DNA of 64,000 nucleotides. Source: Strigops habroptila (Eukaryota > Chordata > Aves > Psittaciformes > Psittacidae). The notes under the pieces were generated by a model that was given only the letters and a program-made list of their open reading frames with translations, searched no databases and was not told the origin of the DNA. Location of the stretch: positions 1,337,180 to 1,401,179 of the forward strand of contig NC_046358.1 in assembly GCF_004027225.2 (NCBI RefSeq), written 5' to 3'. Within the stretch, counting starts at the first letter, position 1. The number at the start of each line of letters is the position of its first letter. This document shows, piece by piece, positions 23,601 to 35,600 of this stretch. Position numbers and translations under genes: made by a program.

Positions 23601-26600
23601 AGCCCTGCGTGCCTCAAGGACTGGCCTCAGCACCGTGTCACATGGAGCTGCAGACACGGGATCGTGAGGTGCAGAACTAGAGCACGAGGAGCTACAAGCA
23701 CCCAGCCCCTGGGAGCACGGGAGGAGATGGTGGAGGAACAGTGGCCTGAAATACAGCAGCCTACAGAGGCACCTGAGGAAAAGCAGCTCACTCCTCCTGC
23801 TCCCGAGAGGGATGGAAAGATGATGGATGCTTCTTAAGCTGTGTTTTATTACTACTAAGGACGTTGAAGACAGAGCTGAGCCCTCCTGGAGCAGCACTTG
23901 GGTTGAAGGCAGAGCCTGGTGAACCCCCAGCTCCGTGGGCAACCCATTTGGAAGGGCAGCACAGGAAAGGATGTGGGTACATCAGCAGCCAAGGAGCTGC
24001 TGCGTTACGGGCTTGCTGGGATAGTTACACAAGCTCCACCAAAATGTTCCTTGCACACAGTCAGAGGAGCCCTGAGAGGCTGAACTCCTCCATGGGAAGG
24101 GTAGAGAGTAATCCTGAGCACTTCTGCCTGCGTTTGTCTTCAGAACACAGAAAGGAAAAGCATCAGACAAGCATTTAAAGTCATTCCCCAGCAAACTCTC
24201 TGTGGTGTTACCTAGATTTGAGATATTGAGCAAAAACCTTCCTGTGAGCAGAGGTGGGCACTGCAGGGAGCAAGATAAGATGCATGAGGAAGATGGAAGA
24301 GATTTGCTACCTGCAGTTTGCTCATTGCACTGACACTGTGATAGTTATAAGAGAGATTTATAACAATGCCCCGTCCCTGGCAGTGTTCAAGGCCAGGTTG
24401 GACACAGGGGCTTGGAGCAACCTGCTCTAGTGGAAGGTGTCCCTGCCCGTGGCAGGGGTTGGAGCTGGAGGAGCTTTAAGGTCCCTTCCAGCCCAAACCA
24501 TTCTGTGGTTCTATGATTCAATTCTCCAAAGGAATCATTCATATTTCAGCTGCAGGACAAACTTCCAGCCCATCATCTCCAAAAGGAGATCTGCGAGTGG
24601 AGCACTTGGGAAGATTAGTTCATGTCCCAGCTCAGAAAGCAGCAACAAGGGGAGCACAGATCAAACTCCAGTGACTGGAAAGGTGCTGGTTTGGGCAGCT
24701 TCTCCTAAGGAGAGCTGTGCAGAGCTCACTGTGGGTGACACAGAGGTGTGACACGAAGCGTAGGGCTGCTACTGAAGGGCACCCATGACTGCACCCACTG
24801 TTCTTCCCCTTTGAGCTCGCAGAGGCAGCAGGAAGCACCCACCTGGAGCTGGGTGTACTGACAGTTCCCCATCAGGCACTCTGGGAACAGGAAGCTGGGA
24901 TTGCTGGGCCATCTGAGCAGAGGTTAAGGAACAGAGGACAAGCCAGGCTGGAGAGCTCGGAGAACTAGTCTGAAAGTCAGCTTGACTCCCGTGCTCACTT
25001 CGTGGGCTGAAAGGAGAGATTAAACCACTCTTTATACAAGTCATTATTCTGTAATAAGATTTATCCATATTAAAACCCCACCATTAACACATCTAATCCC
25101 CAACTGCCCAACTCTTGTTCCCCTTCCAAGCCTCCCAGCATCTCCCCTCGCCAAGGCAAGGTCCTAGAGCTTCCAGGGGCTTAAAGGCAAAAGCTCAAAT
25201 CCTTTCTTGTGCACCCAAATGGGGTGAAATCTTCAAATAGCCACAAATCCCGTTAACACCAACAACAGTCACTTGTTTGGGAGGCTTGTCTTGGAAATTT
25301 GGGTGTGGAAAACATGGATTCTGGAGCTGCAGATGGCAGAGGTGGCCAACTTAGCCCCTGAGCACCCCACGGCCTTAACCCCTCTGCTAGTCCCAACCCT
25401 CCTCCCACAGACCAAGTGATGCTCCCAACCTCAGGAATGGGATAATATGGAGCCTCCACACAAAGGCTCCAGGATTTCTGTGCCATATGGAACGTCCTCC
25501 TGGTTACAGTGAGCACAGGGAAGGATACAGGAGCGGCAGGAAGTCAGCCACTATCGCGGTGATGAGATGGGGCCAGTTCAAGCTTGTTTCAGCCAAGTTG
25601 GTGTTGGGTTGCAAGAAGAGTCGAGATATGATGTGCTTCCTGGCCACCTCCTCGAAGAACAGCTCCACGATTGTCTGAGGGCTGGATACTGGAAAAGACG
25701 GGTTAAAGGAACACTGAGAAGAGGACCTACGGCAGGCATGGAATCATGGAATCAACCAGGTTGGAAAAGACCTTCAGGATCATCAAGTCCAACCGTTCCC
25801 AGCACTGCCAAGGCCACCACTGACCCATGGCACTGAGGCCTCAGCCAAACGGTGTGTGAGCACCCCCAGGGCCGGTGGCTCCAGCCCTGCCCTGGGCAGC
25901 CTGTTCCAATGCCTGAGCACCCTCTGGGGAAGGAATTGTTCCTCATCTCCATCTAAACCTGCCCTGGGGCAGCTTGAGGCCGTTTCCTCTTGTCCCATCC
26001 CTTGTTCCTTGGGAGCAGAGACCAGCCCCCTCCTGGCTCCATCCTCCTGTCAGGCAGTTGCAGAGAGCGAGAAGGTCCCCCCTGAGCCTTCTCTTCTCCA
26101 GACTAAACCCCCCCAGGTCCCTCAGCCCTTCCTCATCACACTTGTGCTCCAGGCCCTGCACCAGCTCCGGGGCCCTTCTCTGGCCCCAGGAGCCTGCCTG
26201 CGCCCCGCTGCTCACAGCTGAGGTCAGAGCCAAACAACAGAGCCCGTTCAACCCTCCAAACTTGTTGGGTTTGGATTTCTCTTGCTGTCTGCTGAAGTCA
26301 GAGGGAGCAGCAGGAGATCAAAGAGCCACCGAGTGCCATGTTTATTAACCACAGCTCCATTAGGAGATGAAAACAAAGGGCTCTGCTCTTTCTCTTCTTG
26401 CTCTCCTCACAACCCAGCTGCAGCCCTGCAGCTTTTCCCTGCTGCGTGTGGCAGGGCAGGGCTCAGGGAGTGCTGATTTGGCTATCTGGCTCTGCTCGAA
26501 TGCCTCCCTCCTCATTCCAGCACTCCACTCTCCCATCAGGAACTGTTCTCAACGCCTCTCCCCAGGCTGCCACCTCCTTTCTGCCTTCCCTACGTTCCAC

Positions 26601-29600
26601 ATACCTTCCCCCCCAAGCCACAGCAGCCAAACAGGACTTTCCTCATGAGCAGGCCAAGAAAGAACCCACGACCCTGGCACACACAAAGGATGTTTTCAAT
26701 ATTGCTTTCACTCCCTGACATTTACATCGAGGCAGAAAGCGCCTCCTGGCCCGAGACGCTCGTTCAGGGAGAGTTTGGGCTCCAGAGGTCACAGTCTGCT
26801 CACAAAGATGCCCTAAAGGCCTGTCATGAAGTGGAAGGGATCCTTCCCCAGCTCCCAGCCCCTCACACGTGGCACTGCTGCCTCTTTGTCACTGGTTTCC
26901 TCTGAAGCATCTCAGCCTCCAAGTGCAGACTAGTCACAGCAGGCTCTTACTGGTGCCTTTTCTCCCCTACCCTGCTCACCACCTCCCTCTGCAACCACTT
27001 CAAGGCACACATCATCCTAATTAAGTTGCTTTACATTCTCCCCCATTAGGATTTCGCCCCCAAAACACTAACCCAAAGTGTAACTCTTTGCAGTGGGACT
27101 TTCAAAAGTGCTTAAGACCAGGTTGGAGCAACCTGCTCTAGTGGAAGGTGTCCCTGCCCGTGGCAGGGGGTTGGAACTGGAGGAGCTTTAAGCTCCCTTC
27201 CAACCCAAACCAGTCTGGGATTCTGTGATTCTATGGAAACATGAATGATTTATCAGCTGCAACCTCCCCCTCGAGGCACCAGCTGTGAGCAACACTCAGG
27301 CCTGAATTGCACACAGTTGGAAGCACAAGTGTGTTTTGGGGAAGTATTTCTACATGCTCGTGCTGCCCCGAGCTGCTGCTGCTGGTTGCTGTGGGATAAA
27401 GAGCAGGACAGGCCTGGCCTGAGCCACTGCAGCCCCTGTGACGTGTGGGAGTGAGAGGGGAGCTTGGCTGATACTGCCAAGGTCACAGTTGGTGTTTGGC
27501 TGAGTGAGGAATTCCCAGCCTGAGGAGGATGGGATGAAGATCCACATCTCTGCTGCAAGCCCAATGATGCAAGATACTTGGGTGATGGTGGGTTTGGTGG
27601 ACAGCACAACAAACATCATATGGAGTGGGGTCACTCAACCACACACCCCATTAGCTCCCTGCATAGAATCGTGGAATCAACCAGGTTGGAAAAGACCTTT
27701 AAGATCATCAAGTCCAACCATTGCCCAGCACTGCCAAGGCCACCACTGACCCATGGCACTGAGGCCTCAGCCAAACGGTGTGTGAGCACCCCCAGGGTGG
27801 CTCCAGCCCTGCCCTGGGCAGCCTGTTCCAATGCCTGAGCACCCTCTGGGGAAGGAATTGTTCCTCAGCTCCATCTAACCCTGCCCTGGGGCAGCTTGAG
27901 GCCGTTTCCTCTTGTCCCATCCCTTGTTCCTTGGGAGCAGAGACCAGCCCCCTCCTGGCTCCATCCTCCTGTCAGGCAGTTGCAGAACACATGAAGCATT
28001 TCAGAGTGCAAGAGGTATAAACAACAGCAGCTCAGAGCTGCTGAAGCTTTGTCTTACCCAGTCTATGAGCTGTTAGAGCAGTGGTGTCTGCTAACTCCAA
28101 CACAGAGAGATGCTGCAGATTAGACTCCCTAGAGAAGAAAAAGAAGCCATCAGTGAAGAGACAACAAAACGCCTCCTGCTTTAATTGTGCTCATTGTTCA
28201 ACTCAGATGACTCCTACTGCTGGAAAAGGCAACAGCCCCAGAACAGCGAGACCTCACACGGCACAATGAGCACAAGGCAAAGAGTCAGCTCAAAACCCAG
28301 CAGGAGCAAAACCACCCTCCCCAGCACAACCTGCCTCCCCCAGCGATACTCCCACAGCAACCACCAGCTCTTCACACCACGAAGGGCATTTCAGGTGGGT
28401 TTAGCAGGAATCTATGATCAAAGGCAGAATGGGCAGGGTAGAGACTTACAGGGTGTCCACAGGGACGTCGGAGGCCAGGCACTGGCTTGCCCACCTGATC
28501 AGGTAGTAGGAGAGCAGCAGGGGAGAGGTGCGGTGCAGCAGGTCCTGCTGGGACTGGAACAGTTGTCCCCCTCCCAAAACCATCTGCAAGCAAAGGACAG
28601 GGCTTGGAACACCGAAAGCAACAGCAGGGCAAGGGCAGTCACTGAGGTTTGGGTTTGTCTCTCCTGCAAACACCAAGGTGGTTCATAGCCCAGCACACAA
28701 CAAAACCACCCAGGAGACCAGCAGGACTCTTGTATGTGCCAGAATAACCCAGTCACAAATGCCAGTGTCAAATCATGGAATCATGGAATGGTTTGGGATG
28801 AAGGGAGCTTAAAGCTCCTCCAGCTCCAACCCCCTGCCACAGGCAGGGACACCTTCCACTAGAGCAGGTTGCTCCAAGCCCCTGTGTCCAACCTGGCCTT
28901 GAACACTGCCAGGGATGGGGCAGCCACAGCTTCTCTGGGCACCCTGTGCCAGCGCCTCAGCACCCTCACAGGGAAGAGATTCTCCCTTATATCCAACGTG
29001 AACTTCCCCTGTTTCAGTTTGCACCAATTCCCCCTTGTCCTATCGCTCCAGTCCCTGATGAAGAGTCCTTCTCCAGCATCCAAGTGTCCAGTGTCACCTC
29101 GGACCAAGGGGTGAGGTCACTATTCTGGTGGCCCAAACCCCGTGGGGCAGGGTGAACAAGCAAAGCTGTGTGTGCACCAAGTGCTTCTCTAGCCTGCGAA
29201 CATCAAAGAAAGGTGTAACCACATCACCAAGAGCAAAAGCACTTCGCTGCAGAGACCACACAGGGCCCAGTCCTGCTGCCCCAGTGTTGCATCCCCACAC
29301 GCTCCAACCAAGAGCTTGGTGACACCAAAGAGAAACAGTTCAGGCTTGTGAAGGATGTGAATGTGTCAAGGTGGCAAAGCAGCAGCTCCTGAGTGAGCAA
29401 GCAGCAGGTCACATGTGGTCTGTGAGAGCCTGGCTCCAAAAGGGCACCTTGCAACGTGCTTTACATGCTACCAGGGCAACCTTATCCCAAACCATTCCAT
29501 GCCCAAACCATACTATGATTTCATTCTATGGTCTTCCAGTGCCTAAAGGGGCTCCAGGAAACCTGGAGAGGGGCTTTGGACAAGGGCCTGGAGGGACAGG

Positions 29601-32600
29601 ACAAGGGGAATGGCTTTAACCTGCCAGAGGGGAGATTGAGATGAGCTCTTAGGCAGAAGCTCTTCCCTGTGAGGGTGCTGAGGCGCTGGCACAGGGTGCC
29701 CAGAGAAGCTGTGGCTGCCCCATCCCTGGCAGTGTTCAAGGCCAGGTTGGACACAGGGGCTTGGAGCAACCTGCTCTAGTGGAAGGTGTCCCTGCCCGTG
29801 GCAGGGGGTTGGAGCTGAAGGAGCTTTAAGGTCCCTTCAACCCAAACCAGGCTGGGACTCTATGATGATTATCCAGGAGGAAGGAGATTTCTTTTCAACC
29901 AAGCAGCTCCTGCAGTAATGTTTCCAAGGTAAATAGCATTAGTTTAAACAACACTCCCTTTTGTCTGGGGACTCGTTCCGCATCCCTGCGTCCACCCAAA
30001 CCCTCAGCACCTTCCCTCACGTGGCCACATGCCCAACAGGATGGACCCAGCCCGTTCCACGACCACAAACTCAGCTACCATCACGGTGGCTGTTTGCACT
30101 GACTGGAACAGCCTCGGAGAGGCCAAAACCATGGCCTGTGGGTAAACACTGATGCCGTGACGCTGCCTTCGTGTGCGCCCTGGCGTGGGGATGGGGAAGA
30201 GATGGAGAACTGCATGTGCTCAGGCAACGCTGTTTCAGATGGCAGGCTGGAAACAATGCCTTTCTCCCACAAAAAGAGGGTTAATTCCTGCTTCCTGGAT
30301 GCTCAGCACGGAAAGAGAGAGTTGGGGTGTGAGCTTTGCTTAAGATGACAAAAGCCAAGAGGGCTTGCCCAAGCCTGGGGCTAGTTCAACCAGTGCTTTG
30401 TGGGAAGAGACAGAGCTCGGAGCCTGGCACCAGCACAAGCCCAGACCCCTGAGTTCAAAGAGAGCACAGCACTAGCTCCAATCCTGTACTCACAGGATCT
30501 CCGAGGCGAAGGAGCAGCTGCTGGAGGACCAACAGGTCCCGACAGATCAGGAAGCGGATGGTGGCGACCTTACACACCCCCCAGCACACCACGCTGCCGG
30601 CGGTAGCGCTCCCGTAGAGCTGGGTGAGGTTCAGGCGCATACTTAGGTGATGAGCTGGAAGATAAAAGCACCCAGATAAAGGGCAGGAACTAGGCCAACA
30701 AGAGCACTCGCTGGAGCTGCTGCTTTCCCAGCCTGCATGTGCTGCTGAGGAGCTTTCACCTCGTTCCATGTCAGCGTCCGTCTCGTAGTCCATTTCCCGG
30801 ATGAGCACTCCGATGGCATGGATGGGGTTTCTGATCTCCTGCAGTTTGCTGTGGATATCTTCCATCACATTCTCCCTGCAAAGTGAAGATCATCATCATC
30901 ATCATCATCGTGAGATTTAAGCCCAAGAGGGCTCCCTTTCCTCCTTGGGTTGTATCAGATCAGCTTGGACATTCCTGATGGGAAACCTCTTCTTGGCTTG
31001 GAGTTTTATTACAGCGCCTGCAGGGCTTAGTCTATTTATTCCACTCCCCCAGGCTACCAGGAAATAGCAGGCAGATAGCTGGCATTCCAAGGGGAATGAT
31101 TCCAGGAGGTTAGCACAGTAACCACATGGTTTGACCAAGGTTCTGACCTCTACCCAGTGTCTGCAGGCACTTGCTTTCCACACTACAATAATCACCTAAC
31201 AGGAACCCGTTCCTCTTTCTCTCACCTGAGAACCACCAGCATTTATCTCCTAGAGGGCTGCAGGCAATAGCAAGGGGGTTCTAGAGGGAAGACCCCACTA
31301 ATGCCACCAACACCCACATTCCCCATCTCTGAGGGGACCTGGGAAAGTCCCTTCTAGCACAGGGAGAGCCCACACAGCTCCAATGAGCTTTGATGCTGAT
31401 GGAGGATGGCTCCAGGCAATCCCTGCTCAGGCATCCTGGTGTCCCCAGAAGCAGGGGAGCTTCTGCTAAAGCATGTCCTTACGTGTCATTAGCTATCAAG
31501 TCCTCCAGGATCTGCTCTGCAGCCTTTTCTGGAGGCTGGAGGCGGGAGCAAGCCATTTCCATGAGGAAAGCCATTTCCATGGAAATTGATTCTCCGATCA
31601 GGCGAAGGCACTGGACAAGACAGACAACATCACGAGACATCTCCAAATCTGTAATGAAAGAATCTAACTGTATATTTACAAGAGATTTCAAAGGGAAGGT
31701 GGGAGGACCATCAAAAACCAGTTAGTTCAGCTCCCAGCAAGCAGATTGGTCTCAGTCCCACATGTTAAAATGACCCTTCCCTAACTACGAGGCCAAATTA
31801 AAGCTTAGGAGTTAACAAGGGAAAGATTGGAGCTTTACTATTTGGAAAGTAAAAACCAGTGATGCAACAATAAAGCAATGAAATTCCCTCCAAGGGATTT
31901 TGTGCCCAGCCACAGGTTGAAAGGAAATCATTAGTGCAGTGTAAGAGCAAAAACCAGCCCGGAGCAAAGAGCTCAGCTTCGCTCTGCCACGCAGAGCTCA
32001 CTAAAACCAGCAGCTCCCTGCTCGCAGCAACAGCCCAGGGACAGGTTTTGCCTTCTTAGAGGGGAGCTGAAAGCTCAGCCCTGTTTAAATCCCCATTTTG
32101 CAGTGCAATCCTTCATCCATGTGTTTTTACAATCACATTTGGGGAGCAGTTTGAAGCAGACAAAGCAGGGACTATGAGCCTCCGAACGCCAGCCCAGGCC
32201 AGCTTCCCTTCCCTCGGGTCCCAAAATAGCTCGAGCAAATGGATGACAAGTCCTCTCAGAAAAGGCACTCGAGCATGAAAGTGGAGCTTAGGTAACATTT
32301 TCCATTGCTTTTTTCCTGGTGAAACGTCATTCCCAGGCCAGCAAAGCACAGAGGGCACCGTGGTCACAACATGAACAGCAGGGTTTGCACGCTCTGGTAT
32401 TGCCTTCCCAGAGAGAAGAAACGGGACAATCCCTCTCCAGAGCTTACACAGGAACACTGATACAAAACACTGAACCCAAGGCCAGGTTGGACACAGGGGC
32501 TTGGAGCAACCTGCTCTAGTGGAAGGTGTCCCTGCCCGTGGCAAGGGGTTGGAACTGGAGGAGCTTTAAGGTCCCTTTCAACCCAAACCATTCCCTAATT

Positions 32601-35600
32601 CTATGAAAACCCGAGTTTGCAGCGCTGGGTGTTGAGCGCAGGGTGCTCAGAGCATCACAGGTTTCCTCCTCACCTGTCATCTCTGAGTTTACTCCATCAC
32701 CAAGACACAGAGATTGGGGAATATTACAGAAGAGAACTGCTTGCACTGAGTCACAGTAGGTCTCACAGCTCTTGGTGGGGATGGCAAAGCACCCAAATGA
32801 AGTAAGGTTAAGCAGGGTTCATGTTCTGCCCCACAGAGAGCAGGCACGAAGAGGGCACCAGTTAACCACGGCCTACACAGGTAGCTTATAAAGCTACAAG
32901 GGCAAAGGATCCACCAATGCAGGTCCTTGTCACCCAGCAACAAGCAGTCTGGAATCTAAGATCAATCAGTGGTGAGGTATCTGCAGTGAGTCACAGCAGC
33001 TCGGCAGCCCTGACTTCATTCTCTGTGTCCTGCTGTGAGCACAGTGCTTCACAAAATGCCAAAATGCCAAAATAAGACAACTAGCTCCATGTAGACAACT
33101 ATGGAGTCTCCAAGGGACTTCATCCCTCTGCTGAGGGCTTCCTTGATGTGCAGTGTTTCAGCTTCCACCAGTGAAAGGCTCCAGGTCTCCCCACTCACCA
33201 TCAAAGATGGCAGCGTCGTCCTCAGTCAGGAGGTGCTCATTAGAGAGGAGATAGAGATGGTCCACCAAGGAGCAGGGCACAAGGAAAGACAGGGAGCCCT
33301 GGAAAGGTGAGGAGAAAGAGCTTCTTGGAGCTCCCCAAGCCCACAGCTCAGTCAGATCCCCTCTGGGGACATCACAGCTTCGAGGTGGCCACAGCAGCCA
33401 AGAGCCACCAGCACCAGCCTCACCTTCTTGAGCAGGCACACCATGCCCGTGTAGGGGTTCAAGTGCAGGGCCAGGGGCCTCGAGAGAGCTTCTTGGTACT
33501 GAAGGCAACAGGCATAGAACTTGGACCAGAATTCCACCTGCAGCTGCCAGAACTCCTCCAGTGAGCACTCGTACTCTGTCACACTGCCCTGGAACTAACA
33601 GGACACAGAGGGAGACTTCAGGTGAACACAGGCAAGGAACAAGGGAGAGAAAGGGTAGGGTTTGAGCTGCTGTGGTGGTGGTCTGGTCTGCCATGCCCAG
33701 TGTCACATCCTCACGTGGTTAAGGTTTAGAAACACCAGTTACAGTTCTCTTTCTTGTCAAAACACAAGTATTTCCCCTACAGCAGTGGATCCCAGAGCAA
33801 ACAGCAAGGGGAACAAAGCCCACAGGAACCATTTCTACACGAGCTTAGTCAAAGTGGTGTTCCTCAGGGGTTGCTACTGGGACTGGTGCTGGTTAACATC
33901 TTTGTTGGAGACATGGACAGTGGGATTCAGTGATGCCTCAGTGAGTTTGCTGATAACACCGAGCTGTGTGGAAGGGTTGGCAGGCTGGAGGGAAGGGATG
34001 GGGGATCCAGAGGGACCTGAAGAGGTTGGATCAAGTGAACCTCATGGAGTTCGACAAGGCCCAAGTGCAAGGTCCTGCCCCTGGGTCAGGGCATCGCCAG
34101 CACATAATAAAGGCTGGGGGAGGCTGGATGGAGCAGCCTGAGGAGAAGGACTTGGGGTGTTGGGTGAGGAGAAGCTCCCCATGACCCGGCTTCAGTGTGT
34201 GCTTGAGCCCAGAACCCCTCCGTGTGCTGGGAGCACCCCCAGAGTGTGAGCAGCAGGTCAGGGAGGGGATCCTGCCCCTCTGCTGCGCTCTGGGGAGACC
34301 CCCCCTGCAGTCCTGATCCAGCTCTGGGGCAACAGCACAAGAGGGACGTGGAGCTGTTGGAGCGAGGCCAGAGGAGGCCCCGGAGCTGCTGCGAGGGCTG
34401 GAGCAGCTCTGCTCTGGAGCCAGGCTGAGAGAGCTGGGCTGGGGCAGCCTGGAGAAGAGAAGGCTCCTGAAGGGGAGACCTTAGAGCAGCTCCAGTGCCT
34501 AAAGGGGCTCCAGGAAACCTGGAGAGGGGCTTTGGACAAGGGCCTGGAGGGACAGGCCAAGGGGAATGGCTTTAACCTGCCAGAGGGGAGATTGAGGTGA
34601 GCTCTGAGGCAGAAGCTCTTCCCTGTGAGGGTGCTGAGGCGCTGGCACAGGGTGCCCAGAGAAGCTGTGGCTGCCCCATCCCTGGCAGTGTTCAAGGCCA
34701 GGTTGGACACAGGGGCTTGGAGCAACCTGCTCTAGTGGAAGGTGTCCCTGCCCGTGGCAGGGGTTGGAGCTGGAGGAGCTTTAAGGGCCCTTCCAATCCA
34801 AACCATTCCAGGATTCTATGATTACGAGCACCCCCCTGCAGGGAGCTCAACAAGGGCTCTGGCAAAACACACTCCATGGAAAGCAACAGCAGAATACAGA
34901 GGAAGAAGAGAGAGCTCCAAAAAAGAAGAGGGAATGGAAAAGCCAGGCAGGAAGGATGCAGATTTGTACTTTCACACAACTCATTTGGAGACACAAAGGA
35001 CAAAACAAGGCCTCAGGTCACTGTGCACCTCATTTAACTTCACGGAACCAGCACAACAACAGATGTAAGAACAAAACATCACAGGAGGCAAAGCAGCACA
35101 TCTCACCTCGCTCTCCACAGCCAAGGTCACCTCTTTCTTTAACTCATCCCACGTCAGATCCATGTGTCTCTCCGTTCCTTGGGAAAAGATCTGGAAAGCA
35201 GCACAGTAAACTTTTACTTCAAAGCCAGAGAGCTGCTTCCCTGAGGTTGAAGCAGCATCAAGTGACATCCAGCAGATGTGAAAGCATCAACCAGCGCTTT
35301 GTGGGATGAAAGTGTTCATAATCCTGAAAGGACACCTTGTGTTGCTTTGCTCTGCCCTCAGCAGTCCTAGAGGAGCCAGAGCTCAGTGGATATATCCTGA
35401 GCAACAGCTCTGTGGTGGGCTGAAAGCCTCTGTTCAGAGCAGGGAATGGAAAGGAAGCCCAGGAACGTGCTGTGCTCTGGAAGGAGGGGAAATAAAACGC
35501 CCTCTACCAACCTGCAAAGCCTTCTGGATAGCTGCATTGCTGAACCGGCCTGGCGTGAAGAGATACTCCAGGTAGGTTTCCTGCAGAAAGATCCCAGTTT

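Noticed and set aside
23289-23837. 182-codon plus-strand open frame in NUP160 intron 20
   Set aside because: It has no recognisable family, lies antisense within an intron, and has no promoter or splice evidence.
26221-27112. Possible tRNA or small RNA genes in NUP160 introns
   Set aside because: I looked for cloverleaf anchors (GGTTCGAATCC-like) and snoRNA boxes and saw none convincing. A tRNAscan or Infernal run would settle it.
33838-34824. Possible active retrotransposon or endogenous retrovirus
   Set aside because: Only the extreme C-terminal end of a CR1 reverse transcriptase is left, with a changed catalytic motif, stops and no 5' part. No LTR or retroviral gene is visible anywhere in the window.
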